From: Hyaloscypha bicolor E
Taxonomy: Eukaryota > Ascomycota > Leotiomycetes > Helotiales > Hyaloscyphaceae
Reading direction: 5' to 3'
DNA: 64,000 nt
Assembly: GCF_002865645.1 (NCBI RefSeq)
Contig: NW_020194628.1
Span: forward strand, 1,736,001-1,800,000
The position numbers and the translations under genes are program-made. Below the pieces are notes generated by a model. It worked only from the letters and a program-made list of their open reading frames with translations. It ran no database searches and was not told where the DNA came from. This document shows positions 34,101 to 46,938 of the stretch, in pieces. Each line of letters begins with the position of its first letter. The first letter of the stretch is position 1.

Positions 34101-37100
34101 TTCCATGCAAGAAACGTTTGGGGCGGAGCAAACAAAGTAAAAACGGGAAAAGCTCAGAGCTATGGCCATCTGGCCAATTCTGGAAATATCATGTAGCACA
34201 AAGGCCTGTCACGGCATTCAGATGTGGCTGCTTTACTCATGGGACGGGTGTTCTAATGTGCTGATATTTCCACAACCTGTGCGGGGACGCCTCGCGGTAC
34301 AGTACAAGAAGCTTGAGTGACTTTGAACTGTTCTCTACTAGGGAACGTGTGAAGTAGCGCGGGAGCTCTACAATACGGGAAAGGATAGAGTTCGAATTAT
34401 GAGGATTCTCTTCTTCCACGTTCGGTTCGTTACTGGACTTCGGGTAAGGCTGGCTCCAAAAGACAGCAAAGATGATGCACGAGGATGTCTTGAGGAGGGT
34501 CTTGGAATGGGGCTTGCACCCTGCTCACGTCAAAGTCCACACTACCAGGGACCCAGAAAGATCTTTCATGCATGCCAGATGAAAACAGGGTCTCCGACAG
34601 TCCAACGGGCATCGAGTTTGCACTGAAGAGAAGTTCTCAGAAATCTGAACTTGCAAGATCTTCTCTTCACAAGAGACACTCTCCCTTCACAGTACTAACA
34701 GCATCTCCTCCCTGTTCGCGGCACAGTTTTGAATACATCAAAAATAAAAACGGGCCGCACTGCAGAACTCGGAACTGGTAGGTTTTCGCTGCTAAATGCG
34801 ACTAAGTCACTGGGTAGCCACTGAAGAGCAGCTCCGCACTGTCCACCATGCAATCTCATTCCCCAAACCGGGCTATCTCGCAAGCCTAACCCTACACCTC
34901 ACATCTTTATTTCCTTTCCCCAGCCAAGCGATTCCTTGACAACGGCAGAGCTCCGCCAGCGTCGATCATGATTGCCTTCCAATTGTGACGAACCCTGTCA
35001 GCATGCCTGAACCCTGTCCTTCCAAGACTGTCAAAACTCGAGAAAAACATTGTGGCTTGCGAAGGGCCTTGAGCGAAACGGACGGAGGATGAACGATGAA
35101 GAGCCAATCGAAACTTCCGGATTTTGCCTGATTATTGTCAACCCTGGGGGTGTGCTGAATTCCATCCGGAACTCATGCCAAACTCACTTGACAGTCGTTC
35201 ATGGACTCCTCTCGGTCTCACTGTCTTCTCATCCTAAGGGCGAGCCCGCGAGCCCCCACTCTGAATGACGGCACACATACAGAGTATTACACAGTTGTTT
35301 AGGCTCCACTGCGCATAATTATTTGGAGAGTGTCACACGTCTATGTATGCCGAGGGTGAAGAACAAAGTCAGGAGTCGTGGCGCAGGGCTGGCTGGAAAA
35401 GTAACGTGAATCGCAGGAACCATAACAGAAGGCGAGTTTGATAGGTGGCTTTCCAATAATAAGTATAGGCTGGATTCTGACTAGATATATTTGAGGCTGC
35501 GAACAAGATTCTGACATGAAAGGGATAAGCCAGCAAGGCTTAAAATTTGGTCACTCTACTGAGGATTGGGCATTAAAGCAGCCCCAGGTCGAGTCCAGAC
35601 TAGAGTTGTGTCTTTCACCACTGTCGCCTTGTCGACAGAGCACGAAAGCTCTAGCGATCCTGTGAAGATACACCCGTTCAAGTCAGGACTTTCTCATACT
35701 CTCTCCATAAAGAAGTCTCAATGCTTACTCATTGATTTGTTGTTGACGTGGGATTGCACACGGAAGGATACCGCTCATACCTCGGCCAGTTATCATTGAG
35801 GCTGCTGGGAATTTTACAACAGCACCCTCTCTAAACTGGCCGCTAGAGCATCCATGGATTACCAAAGTACGGTATTATTATCTGTGCCTGAGACGTTGCA
35901 CTGTTGTACAGGCTGGCCAGGCAATCCCGGTCAAGTTACGACAGCTCACCGGTCCACATCTGTTCACCCGCAGTCTTCTCCAGCTTCACCCATCAGCCAA
36001 GTCTGCCAGAACTCGAGATGCCACAGTGCCCGTGGTGATACCATGGCTCAGCATTTGTGTTAATCGAATCGCAAGGCTTCCATCCACAGGACCCGGTCCC
36101 CACCATCCGTTCGGCTGGTTGCATCTCCAAACGCGCCCCTGCTCGGCATCGATGTTTCCATCGGGGAATTTCTAGATGCACCTTGCGCACATCCTGGGTC
36201 GTGGGTTGCCTTGGAGGCTTGAAGGCTGGGCTTGCAGGCTGGGTGCCCACTGGACTGAGCATTTCACACGCTACTTCATTAGTGCTGGATGTGCCACCGA
36301 CTACCTTAGCCCAACGACTAATTGTACTAGCCAAAACCCGACCATTCTTCATCCATATTGGGCCGGCCCTGGAGGTTCTCCTCGTGTACTCTCTTCTTCT
36401 CCGTTAAGTACCACATATCTGATATTCTGGCCCAGTTACGACAATCTGGAAAGGGGGACCCACTGCCCACTGCCGTCGTAAACTTCTGGTTGACACTCGC
36501 CTCTTGAGCTTCCAGAGCCTCACGGGGTATTCATGTTTACTCAAATCACTCTTCTCAATCGAACACTAAGCTGTTTAACTTGAGCACGAACCTTCGTCGT
36601 TCTAGCACAACTCTGACGCCACTACAAGCTTCAACTTCATCTTTTTCCAGAGCAAGCCCCTGACGCTTATGTGCTGTGCTTTACGCCCTATACTTGTCTA
36701 GCAAATTCCCAGCACCAGCATCTGTGCACCGGCCCGTTGATCTGTCTTCCCAGACCACCGGTCCAAGCACTGATATACTTAAGAGATCCCCTCCACACCT
36801 ACTTACTTCAAGAGCGAATGTTTCGATACCAATACCACGTTTAACAACATATGTCGACCACCACTCGGTATATATCGCAAGCCGAGGCCAGCACACTTGA
36901 TCAGCATCGACCATCCGCATAAGCCTTGTGCGCATCTAGGTTTGCTTGGTGTAAGCATCACACTTGGACGTCAGTGACGAGTCACCGGCGACCGCTCGAG
37001 GATTGTCACCCAGAGGGCTCACCAAAGGTTAACCTCCAAGCCGCAACGCTGGCCGCCGCAGTCTTAACTCCGCTCCATTTTTGGACGGGACTAAACCCAA

Positions 37101-37306
37101 CTTTGAGGGAGGGAAGCAGATCTTGGGAGGGTACGTACAGGTCTCCGCGCCGTTCTATCCATGCCTTGGCACTGTCATACTTTTATGGTCTGGCATTCTA
37201 GTGTCAGGGGTCCTCCATCATATCCTCTATCTACTTTTTGCCATCTCTACATCTTTGTTTCTCCAGTGGCCAAAAATCGTATCTGTCTTTGCAGAAATGT
37301 CACCGG
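28130..37306. other. 9.2-kb region without a supported gene
   Basis: Many short frames on both strands, none with recognisable domains, a signal peptide, or a splice chain joining conserved pieces. The longest (31809-33131 minus, plus overlapping plus frames at 32527-33599) lies in a GC-rich stretch with long G and C runs and translates to Arg/Pro/Trp-rich noise. The region ends at the homeobox gene and probably includes its extended promoter or spliced leader. Non-coding transcripts cannot be excluded from sequence alone. Confidence 0.6.
32836..33289. repeat. Long G and C homopolymer runs
   Basis: A run of 15 G at 32836-32850, 9 C at 33151-33159 and 11 C at 33279-33289 within 460 bp. The G run can pair with either C run, giving possible hairpins or quadruplex-forming strands. 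Lengths may be affected by sequencing. Confidence 0.8.
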
Positions 37307-38890
37307 ATGTCTGCTAACTATGGCAAATCAGATCCTTCCTATCGTGCTGACTTCCCCTCTTCGTTCTCCTTGAGAACAAAAACATCTTCTTCTGGCATGG
37401 AATTGTCGCCCTCTCGATTTCAGAGTCCGCAACAACTGAACGAAACGATTGCCGAAGCCTCCAGCATGTCGACGCTGACCATGGGGAGACCACAATTACT
37501 CCCTTCTCCGAGTGCTATGCTGTGGGATGAAGGGAGAAAATTGGATCTTCCATCAAGACCGCGATCTCCTCCTGAAAAGATTGAGCTTCCATCTATTCGA
37601 CAGGTTTGTTACCACCGTTACTACAGACTGCCATATTCTAATTCAATCAGGCTATCCCGGAGATTCAGCTGAGAACTGGTCGAGCGGATGGAGATTACAA
37701 AACCGGTTCTGCCATCTCGTATTCCCCAACAGCGGTCGCAGCTCTCATCACACCTCCTGAATACGTCCAGTCACCATCGTTACACAAACGAAGGAGGTTG
37801 TCTTCAGATGATGGTCGAGATATCGAGTCAAGAGATCATGTTGTCCCAAGAATGTACAGAAGTCCCTCCAGACCATTGCAAAGGTCCCAAAGTGTAGCAC
37901 TATCACCAACGGCGTCGGCACGCCGGGTCAATACTCTCTCAACCACCGAGAACTGGGCAGGTTCCAATCGAACCAGCCCTTGTTGTGTGACTCGAGGTCT
38001 TCCACTCCCTGACTCTTCCAGTGTCAGTCGATCGGACTGGAGGCCTTCACTACCTAGTCTTCCATCTTTGACTCTCAGCCACAATAATGCTGTTCCACGG
38101 GGACGAAGTACCTTCTCGGAATACGCCTTGGAGTCGTCCAGATCTGGAGCACAGACTTACCCACATTTGTCCGGATCCCAATTTGACCCTCCAATTTCTT
38201 CTTACCATCCAGCATTGTCATATGGTTATCAACAACCTCGCGGCCAATCCTATTCTGGACCTTCAACGTATCCTCTCACACACGACAGATCGCCTTTTTC
38301 GAATAACCACCACAATATCTATCCTGGAAGCAGTTTCTCGTACGGGCTGGAGAGAGATGATGGCAACGACAGCAAGCAGAGAAAGCGGAGAGGCAATCTT
38401 CCGAAAGAGACTACGGATAAATTGAGGGCGTGGTTTGTGGCTCATTTGCAACATCCCTATCCCACCGAGGACGAGAAGCAAGAACTGATGAGGAAGACTG
38501 GACTTCAAATGAGTAAGCTCCCTTACGAATGTTCTCCTTTCTTCCCACAGTTGATTTTCTGCGGGCTCTTGAACGCCGAGAACCAGTTCCAAATCGGTTT
38601 CCGAGTCACAGAAGCTAACTTGGACAGATCAAATCTCGAACTGGTTCATCAACGCACGTCGACGGCAGCTGCCAACAATGATCAATAACGCACGCGCTGA
38701 ATCTGATGCCAGATCAGCTAGGAGCGGTGATCTTCTTCATGGAGAAAGTACGAGTGATTATGGTGACGAAAGGGAGAAGAGGGGCAGTGTGCCGCTTGGG
38801 GATAGTGAGGGCGAGGCGAGTTGTGATGATGATTACGATTTGAGGTCAGGAACAGCGATACAGAGCATGGGGAAGAGGGAGAGCATATGA
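37307..38890 (+). CDS. TALE (KN-type) homeobox transcription factor
   Basis: Three exons, 37307-37603, 37651-38512, 38628-38890, 473 residues. The homeodomain spans about 343-402: KRRGNLPKETTDKLRAWF, HLQHPYPTEDEKQELM (the three-residue loop extension P-Y-P), then across the 115-nt intron NQISNWFINARRR with Trp392, Asn395 and Arg397. The WFIN form is the TALE/KN signature, and the domain is followed by QLPTMINNARAE. Upstream is Ser/Pro/Tyr-rich and contains AAVALITPPEYVQS-type short motifs and KRRRLSSDDGR, a probable nuclear signal. Downstream is acidic (SEGEASCDDDYD). Fungal members of this family regulate development, conidiation or fruiting; the exact role is unknown. Extra 5' exons are possible because the 5' flank is very long. 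Confidence 0.9.
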
Positions 38891-41800
38891 GGAACGGATC
38901 TGTTCAATATTTGGAAAATTGAATGGGCCATTAACTGGAATTAGAAATGGAGATGCATTTCTCAAATCCAACTTTGGTCTGGAGAGCCGCAGGAGTATGG
39001 GATTTGCGAAATTGGGATGGGAAAGAGGGGATCAGACTACCAGGAAGAAGACTCAGGGAACAGACCCGAATCACGTTTCACGAAGCTACGGATTATGGAA
39101 AAGTACGCTGTAAGATTACGAAAGGGTGAAGAATGGGGATACAATGACTGCGGGGGAGGGGCACAAAAACTTGGGAGCATGCATGCATGAACAGGGAGTT
39201 TTATTCGATTCAAGGAACGAGATGATGTCTTACACACAGACCTCGCATTCTCCCAAAAGCTTTGAAATATCTTTTCAGAAATGTATATATATATATTACA
39301 ACTTATCAAAAGCATTCCCAAACACGCTCATGTACCCCTAATCGTCATATTACAGCACATATACGCTTGAGGCGTTATCAGCACGTTGACCATGGAACGT
39401 GATTCTGACTTTCTCTCCAAGATCCAAGACACGGCACAGGTTCAGCCACGAGATGTCAACGCGCCTCTCGCACCTCAATTCCTGCGCGGCTGGGACGCAG
39501 ACGCAATGCCACTGCCAAGGCTGTCTAGTACAGGACAGTAAAGTATTCTTGCATCCTTGGTGCCTCTACGAGTCCACTCTCTTCCCCCTTCCTTGTTTCC
39601 GCCCTTGTTTCCGCCCTTGTTTCCGCGGTTATCCCAGAGGGGGGGGGACAAACGTTAACGCCGATACCCCTTCCCTGTTCTTTTCGTCAACTGTTTCCGT
39701 TTTGGCTTGAGCGTCAGTGCATCGCCATGTGGACTTTCAAGATTGGGTTTGCAAGGGTGCCATGATCTCAGACCCTTTTTTTTTTCTCTTTCGGTTGTGG
39801 ACCCTTGGGACCCGCGAGGAAGGTCCACCAAAGCTAAGTAGTATGCCGCAGCCGCGCATGTGATTCAGCTGGGAGTATTTGTCAACCGTTTTTTAGCTTT
39901 GATGGAGCGGTTTCCGAATAATAATGCCAAGAATTGTGACAGGGTGACAGCTACTTATGAGCAGTCCTCCGATGCTTCCGAGGCTGGGTGGGCTATAGGG
40001 CCTAGCGGGGTGATGGGTTGAGGCCGGACAGAGATCGTGGGGAGGTTAAACTTGAAGGGCAGAGGAAGGGGTTAGCAGCGAGGGATTGACAACGGCAATT
40101 CCGTTTTGAGGTGACAGGTGTGCGTCGCGTGGTTGACAGGCGTTTGAAGCGGTTTTGATGGATGGAGAATAGGGGGTGGGGTATAAGTGGAGAGGAGAGA
40201 ACCAATTCCACTCAACCGAGGTCAATTTTGTGTCGTGGGCGTCATGTTGGCTTCATCTGATAAAAATGTTTTTTGTTTAATAGCAATTGAATAAATGGGT
40301 TTCAGATGGAAGGGATTTAGGAGATTAAAGCTTTGACTTTGGTATGATTTCGTGGGGCTATTTTTGAGTGCAGTGCGTGAGGTCAGAGCGAAGGAACATT
40401 TGTGAGGCGGGGTGCTGAGGCTGAATCGACAATTCCGTTACGCACGTACAGCTTTGACGGCGCGGAGGAATGGTCAGCCTCGGAATGTGCCCCAATCATG
40501 ATGGCAGTCTTGAGATGCAGATCTTCTCGGCACTCAATATTAATACACCATTTCGAATGCAGGCATGGCGTTGCGCCCTACCCCCCTCACATCCCGAGAC
40601 GTCACAACTCCTGCTCACATCGGTAGAAGGATTCTCCAACCTGCCACAAATCCTTGACGCCTCCATATTCGGATGCACAGCTTTTGGATCCCTTTCACGG
40701 TTTGGGAATGGCATCCGAGTGTCCCGGGTTCGGTCCCATGGTTTTCAGCACGACGAGGACCCTGGATTTCCGCGGGATGCGGGGTTCCGGACCACGGCCC
40801 ATCGCTGAAGAACCAGAGAATGGCAGAAAGGGATTGACGGGAAGGTTATTTCAACCTTCGAGCATCCTCGGCGGTTGCAACAATCCTATGAAGAGAGAAC
40901 AGGGAGGAAAGCGCTTGAAAACTGTTTGTGCTGGAAAGGGAATGGGCGTGAACACGAAATAAGCTTTGAGGATGTGGCTCAACCCTGACGTAAATCACTG
41001 GATCTTAGGGCCTTCTTGCATGACGTTCCTTCTGTCCCGCCCCTGGTCAGCCGCAAATCCGCGTGTGCAGAGCCCTGTGCCGCGCCGAAATGCTCCCTGT
41101 AACTGATAACCGCCACCCGTGCTTGGCCCTATGCCGAGTTTTCCGGAGGATCTGGATAGCTGATTGAATCCTGAGATGTTCCCGCGGACGGTGAGTGGCG
41201 TGGGAAGGAAGACGAGGTTGTTTGGTGGGCGGAAGTTTTTAGTCGGACATAGGTTTCGGGGCAAAGAGGGCGCAACCTGTCAGAATTGATCGGCGTGGAA
41301 GGCGCTGATGCCGAATCGTTAGATGGCATTTTATGCACACTTGCGGGATGGATGGCTGTGGCGTTTTAAGGGTCCGAGGAGCGTTCGGTGTGCAAGGATT
41401 TGGGCTTTGGTTGATTGGCCAAGTTGACTTTCCTTCAAGTGAAAGAATGATGTTGAACTGCTTGACGTTCTGCGACACTCCCGCGATTTGAAGAAGAGCA
41501 TCAATATGGCACGAACCGAGGCGTTGAGCTCAAATTGAGGTTTTGAAAGGTCCTAAGAGGATTGTAGTTGAAAAACTCATTGGTCCAGTGACCGCAACAT
41601 CGCACTGCTCTGTTTGCATGTTCTTTCCCATCCGCAGATGATGCTGCGGTCACACAGAAAGGAAGACAATTCGCAGCCATCATTTCGACACACTGTTGGG
41701 ATATCCAGGGTGGAAGGCACTTGCTCGGGTGGAGTGCATCCTTTCTCTATAAATCTCTTGGCGGTTGCAGTACTCGTAGATATGTCACTCGAGCGTATAT

Positions 41801-42139
41801 TTGTTATTTGAGCCAGAATTGAAAGCATCGATGTTATTTCAAGTTCGTCTTCGCAATTCTGCTAATACTTTCCTTTTCCGTTAAGCATCAAGCACTGGCT
41901 TTTCTTGCCTTTGATGATGCTGGAAGAAGAAAGGTCACGTGGCGCACTGGTTCAACACAGCGCTTCACGACAGCCTCCTCCCCCTGCTCTCGACAACAAC
42001 CGTTTCGATCCTTCACTCTACTATCACCTTTCACGCTGCCAAGGTGCTTCCGTTCCTCTCGTCCCTTTTCAGCCCCCTCTTTGCGCAGCGGCTTCTACAT
42101 GCACCAATTGTTCCCAGCCCCGACTCAGTTTGCTCAGAT
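38891..42139. other. 3.2-kb intergenic region
   Basis: No supported gene. It contains a TATATATATA run (about 39284-39295), a 3 x 12-bp repeat (39591-39626), a G9-10 run near 39639, and T-runs near 39777. A 49-codon frame with ATG at 39392 (MERDSDFLSKIQDTAQVQP...) is visible, but nothing supports its expression. Confidence 0.5.
39591..39626 (+). repeat. 3 x 12-bp tandem repeat
   Basis: Three identical copies of CCTTGTTTCCGC in a row, directly before a G run. Confidence 0.9.
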
Positions 42140-43933
42140 TGATGATGCTTTGCAGTCTTTGCTCATCAATCGTTTTTGAAGCAGGAGCTCATGTTTATGA
42201 ACCTGGTTCTACCAATTTCCCGAAACACCACAGTTCGTTCACAGACCTGGAAACTTCAGCCAACAGTGGGTGCCAGCTTTGCCAGATCTTGTTTCGCAAT
42301 GGTGCCACTCCAATGGAGTCTGGCGGACGCACTCATCAAGGGGATGACTTACATCAGATCTATTATCGAACACATACCAGTACTTTCCTCACCAAGTACC
42401 CGCTAGGTCGAGGAGTTACAGAGATTCAGTTCTTCCTGAAGGGTGAGACGGTTGGGCCTTTCGAAAGAGGAGGCTGGGTTGCCCGTTAGCCTAGGTCTAT
42501 TTGCCCACTATGGTAATTACTTCCTAGTTACCATGTTCTGCAACCCATAACGACCTGTCAGGTTTTATTACCGCCACGTCGGGTGCCGTCCGTGGTCGTC
42601 CCATCGCGGACTAACCAGATTCTGAATCTTGCTCTGAACGGATTCACGCATGGACACGAGAATGGATTAACAACCATCTCGATTGCTGCCCAAATTCCCA
42701 AGATTCAACTCCGTTGCCCACTTGAGTCATTGATGTGAGTCCGACCGATGACCCCGCATCTCCAAAGATATTTGAGACACACAGAGAACCTGGCACTTTC
42801 ATGGCCTTGTCTCACTGCTGGGGAACTCAGGCTCGTTTTGTTCTCGACTCGGACAGCCTGATTCAACTTCTAGGTGGTATGGACATGAATGGTTTGTCCC
42901 CAACTTTTCGCAATGCTATCAAAGGTGACGAGAGCCTTAGGATACCGCTACTTGTGGATCAATTCTTTATGTATCCTTCAAGACGCCTACGACGACTGGG
43001 ACAATGACTCAAGTAGGATGCAGGAGTACTACATGAACGCCATCCTGACGATAGCTCTTGATGGCACGAAAGGCGACCACAATGGTTTTCTCGACCGACA
43101 CAGGTTGTCGGGTGAGAATGTTTTCGTTGCTCCATTCTGCAGTATTTCTGGAGTTGATGGGAGCAAAATGCTTTCTCCCACCAGCTCAGATAATGAATTT
43201 GTGTATTTGTCTCACAAGAGAAGCCCCCGCGCTGGCCAAAGTTCTGGTGGATATCTGGCCAAACGTGGCTGGACACTCCAAGAAGATATACTCGCTGCGA
43301 GTGCCATTCATTATGAGAATCAAGGACTTCGTTGGGATTGTCAAAAACATCGATAGTTTGAGGGTTTAGACGGCGAAAGCAAACCACGGATATCCTGAAG
43401 TACATGTTCTTGCGAAGCCTTGGAAACGTGATCTGACACTCCGCGAAGATAGATCCCCAGCGATTTCGGGCATTGTCAGTGAGGTTACGAAACGGACAGC
43501 GTTCACCTATAGAGCTTGGATATGGCTTGAAGATATTCATCGTGGCTTGGCATGGTATATAGACCGCGGTTCTGTCAGAACAGAGAGCTATATCGCCCCA
43601 TCTTGCAGCTGGGGATCGATCAAGGCGCCAATCAATCGTTTGACTCCTCAGGTTTGCATACGCCATGTTAAGAGAGAGAATTTAAACCTGCCGCCGCTTT
43701 ATGAGCCTCCTGTTGCAGTAAAGCTCATTACTTGCAATGTTGTTCCTCGAGGAAAGGATCCCTTCGGTCAACTAACTTATTCTTCCATGGTCCTGTGCGG
43801 TCTTTGGCTTCCATTCTCGAAGTGGAGGTCTAAACATCCGATTCGTGTTGGGGCATCATTTGGAAACTGGTTCCGGCAAGGAGAGAAACCATGGACTTTG
43901 ATTGCAATTTTGGCAGCCGTTGATCAACTATGA
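42140..43933 (+). pseudogene. HET-domain (heterokaryon incompatibility-type) gene, decayed
   Basis: Pieces in the right order: LCSLCSSIVFE, SANSGCQLCQILFRNG, then CSERIHAWTREWI...LPT-stop-VIDV, FMALSHCWGTQ, PTFRNAIK, LGYRYLWINSLCILQDAYDDW, and AISGIVSEVTKRTAFTYRAWIWLEDIHRGLAWY...APSCSWGSI. Together they are the HET domain (ALSHCWG, YLWIDSLCI) and its usual C-terminal region. Lesions: in-frame TAA at 42612-42614, TGA at 42723-42725 where CGA would give LPTRVIDV, one extra G at 42924-42925 that shifts frame between FRNAIK and VTRALGYRYLW, and a TAG after WDCQKHR near 43354. The Asp of the family line WIDSLCI is Asn. HET proteins trigger cell death after fusion of unlike hyphae; this copy cannot make a full product. 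Confidence 0.8.
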
Positions 43934-44812
43934 ATGCGACTCCTAGGAGTATATAATTATTGACTCAGACGCCAACATTCTGGATGGCCTTTATCTTCTT
44001 CATATATCAACGTCTCACCATTATCTTGACCGCACACTTAATGAATGCCATCAATTGATTGATTCTGATGCCGGCAAATACGGATGGTCAGTTCCGGAGA
44101 GTTGGCCTTGCAATTGCTAATGTTGGCGAATTCGAAGAGGCTGCCCAATGGGAGATGAGAGAAGTCACGATTGTTTAATTCTTGCTCGACGATCGATGCC
44201 ACCTGTTCAGCATCACATTCAATCCACCAACGGCTGGAAATGGAGAAAGGTAAATTGTTCCCCAGCCATCACTGGGTATTGATGGTGTCAGGCTCAAGGA
44301 GACATTTTCTTCCATGACAGGATCACAACGCTTCATGGGTAAGATACAGTTGCAACCTGTCATTTCGTTGCCATCAATGGTGACATGAGCACTCCCTCCT
44401 ATGTTGAGGCATGTGCTGACCATGAGAGCAGACTTTCGGACGAAATACTGAAACTTCTCGATCGACGACTTCAACCCGGGCATCATCTCCTACCCTCAAG
44501 AACACAAAATTGCGACGAGTAACTAAGCTCTTCGTACCCCAGTTGACACATTCTGGATGCGGTGGTATGTTGAGTGGAACCCAAAATCGCTTGAGCACGA
44601 TCATCGTGAATTTCGACAGCAGAACGGTTGACTGTTGTGTTGGTAGGTTCGACATGGTTTCTTTTGCAGACTCCAGAACTATGTTCACACCAATGATCTT
44701 GTTACTGAATTCATTGGATATCGTTTAAGTCCGGAGAATCGAGGTGCGGAGATCTTCGAATTTCGAAAGGGTGTTCAAATACTCGATATACTGAGAAGCG
44801 TTAGCATTTTTT
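43934..44812. other. Intergenic or gene relic
   Basis: Minus frames at 44175-44486 and 44374-44688 overlap in different frames and may be worn-out 3' parts of the F-box relic that follows. No family signature was seen. Confidence 0.35.
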
Positions 44813-46019
44813 TTAGGGGTTTGTGGTTTGGCATGCATTCACATCGTTTTGCTCCGTTAATTCCCAATCCAGTTCGGTAATGAACGTGCGTGATTGTTGG
44901 ATCAGTTTCAAACTGTTCAAAGAAACTGTTGGAAAGTGAAATTCGCTGTAAGGATCTTCTTTAGGCGGTGCTGCTAGACCGTCTTTGAAAGACTCGCGTT
45001 TGATGTTCTTCCTTGATCTTTGCGCTTCCTTGATCTCAGCGAATTCTCGAAGTTTGAGAACTCGCAAGTTCCCACGTCTTGCGTTTGCAACGATCGGTAA
45101 ATCTCGAACAACGATGCCACCTACTTCCAATGTCTGCAGGTTGGAATTATTGTCCAGCACCAGCTCCAGCGTATCCGATACATCGCTGGGTCCCTGAGGG
45201 TGCCATACAGTACGTATCTTCCTTCCACGCCAAATTTCGAGCTTCTTCAGCCCAACAAGTTCTGTCACTCGTCGGTTCGCTAGAAAGGTTTGGAAGTATA
45301 CGCTATATGAAAGTACTGGAGCCGCGATAGATCCCAGATGTTGTCGAATCTTTCCGACTTGTACACCCTATGGCAATCCTCAATCCTCAATTCCCGAACT
45401 GGAGAAAGTCTCCTACGCCTTGGGCGGAAAAAAATCTAAACCAGTCTCCACCAGGGCCGGAGACTCGAGATTTCTGCAGCTCATGAGCAGCACATTGTTG
45501 AAAGGTCTGCCTCATAACTCCACCGCCACCTAGTTTGGAAAGCCTTGATGGACACAGGATTTTCTGCGGGAATTGACAAGTTCACGCCGAAAATCAGCCG
45601 TGAAGGCGGAAATTTCTTGAAGAGATCAGGTCGGTGAGGGCTTGAGGCATGGGCGAGCGTTCCCATTGCACCCCCCCTCTCCGCCCCTTGGTGGCTGTAA
45701 AATTGTTTCATAGAAGAAACGTCGGAGAATTGGAGGATATCCACCGTCAAATCTTGGACACGAGGGCACTGTGATATGAAAAGGGCGGCCTTGTCACACC
45801 CGAGGAGTTGCTTTGCAACTATTCTGGCTCTGGTGGAAGATCTCCTGAGTGAAGTTGTTTCAGACGAGTCGGCAAAGGAAAGAGAAAGATTTATCCGGCC
45901 ACCAAAATTTTCACAAAGATGAGAAACAGGGTCTCTGTACTGAGACTCTCGAGGCGGCTTCCAGTGCGAGCAACTTCGTCGCTAGCGGTTGGAATTGCTA
46001 TCACCGAGGGATCGGCCAT
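44813..46019 (-). pseudogene. F-box / leucine-rich protein relic
   Basis: Reading minus from the ATG at 46019: an F-box-like segment LESLSTETLFLIFVKILVAG that stops at once. In another frame come GRINLSLSFADSSETTSLRR and CPRVQDLTVDIL (open to 45481), then PVRELRIEDCHRVYKSERF and DNIWDLSRLQYFHI, then in yet another frame YFQTFLANRRVTELVGLKKLEIWRG and LELVLDNNSNLQTLEVGG. The order and the leucine spacing fit fungal F-box proteins with degenerate LRRs, but at least two frame changes have no convincing introns. Substrate-adaptor function for SCF ubiquitin ligases is known for the family; this copy is probably dead. Confidence 0.6.
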
Positions 46020-46938
46020 GCTGAGCTCACCCTTGCTTGAAATTATATTTCCTTTCGTACAGGTTTGGAAACAGTCTGTCAATCTTATGTTGGAAGTTGA
46101 TGTTATTGAAGATTCTGCTTTCGTTTCCTATCTGGTTTTCTCTGACATTGGATTTGAGGCAGTAGTTGCGCCACATCGATCAAGGTAACAGGGGATAAAA
46201 GTCATCACCACCTTTTTCTCGACCCTCTGGATTTTGGTTAATACGGCGTCCGATTTAATAACACATAAAGTCAAAGAAGGAATGGCCTTGAAGCAGGGGA
46301 ATCTTTGGACCGACAACGTCGAATTGTGAAACTGAAATCCATCCTTTGAACACGTGATCGCGCAGTCCTCAAGTGGATTAGAAAGAGGGAAGCTTACGTC
46401 TCTGATCGGCCCCTGTTCATGTTTCCTATTAAAAAACATATGACGTTAGAACAGCTTACTAACTAGATAACCGTGTTTCGAAACAGATTATCTAACCCTG
46501 CCCTTAGTGCGTGTCCTCAATTTAAGTCCGACACAAGTCCCGACTCTCATTAATCCGACACACCACGTTCTGTTTCAACGCTCGCACTCAATGACGTTGA
46601 GTGACGCCTTACTTGATATTGTTTAGATGCGGGGGAACTTATTCCAACTGTGTTGGCGATAAATTGAGGACGGTAAGACTAGTGAGATTGAGAGGAGCTT
46701 CATCGAGCGATCAGCCTCCTCTTTGATGACGAGTTTGAGGAGTTCAATCAAAGCGATACATTTCAGTAGAAATTCATCTGAAGTAAATAGCTACGGTACG
46801 CGGCCTAAACGGCGCAGTTCAGTCTTATGGAGTATATAAATCACTAAGTGCTTTTCTATGCATTCGTTCCTTCAAACTTTGCATCACACAGTCTTTATCG
46901 TTTCAGGGCATTTCAAGCAGTACAAACAAGCATTCAAA
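46020..46938. other. Intergenic, promoter of the secreted-protein gene
   Basis: No gene seen. A TATA-like GAGTATATAAATC lies near 46830-46842, about 100 bp before the ATG at 46939, and may be the core promoter. Confidence 0.45.

Noticed and set aside
39392..39541. 49-codon frame with ATG and acidic N terminus
   Set aside because: Too short to judge without expression or conservation data.
40700..40745. B-box-like GGGTTCGGTCCC
   Set aside because: No matching A box at the right distance and no cloverleaf.
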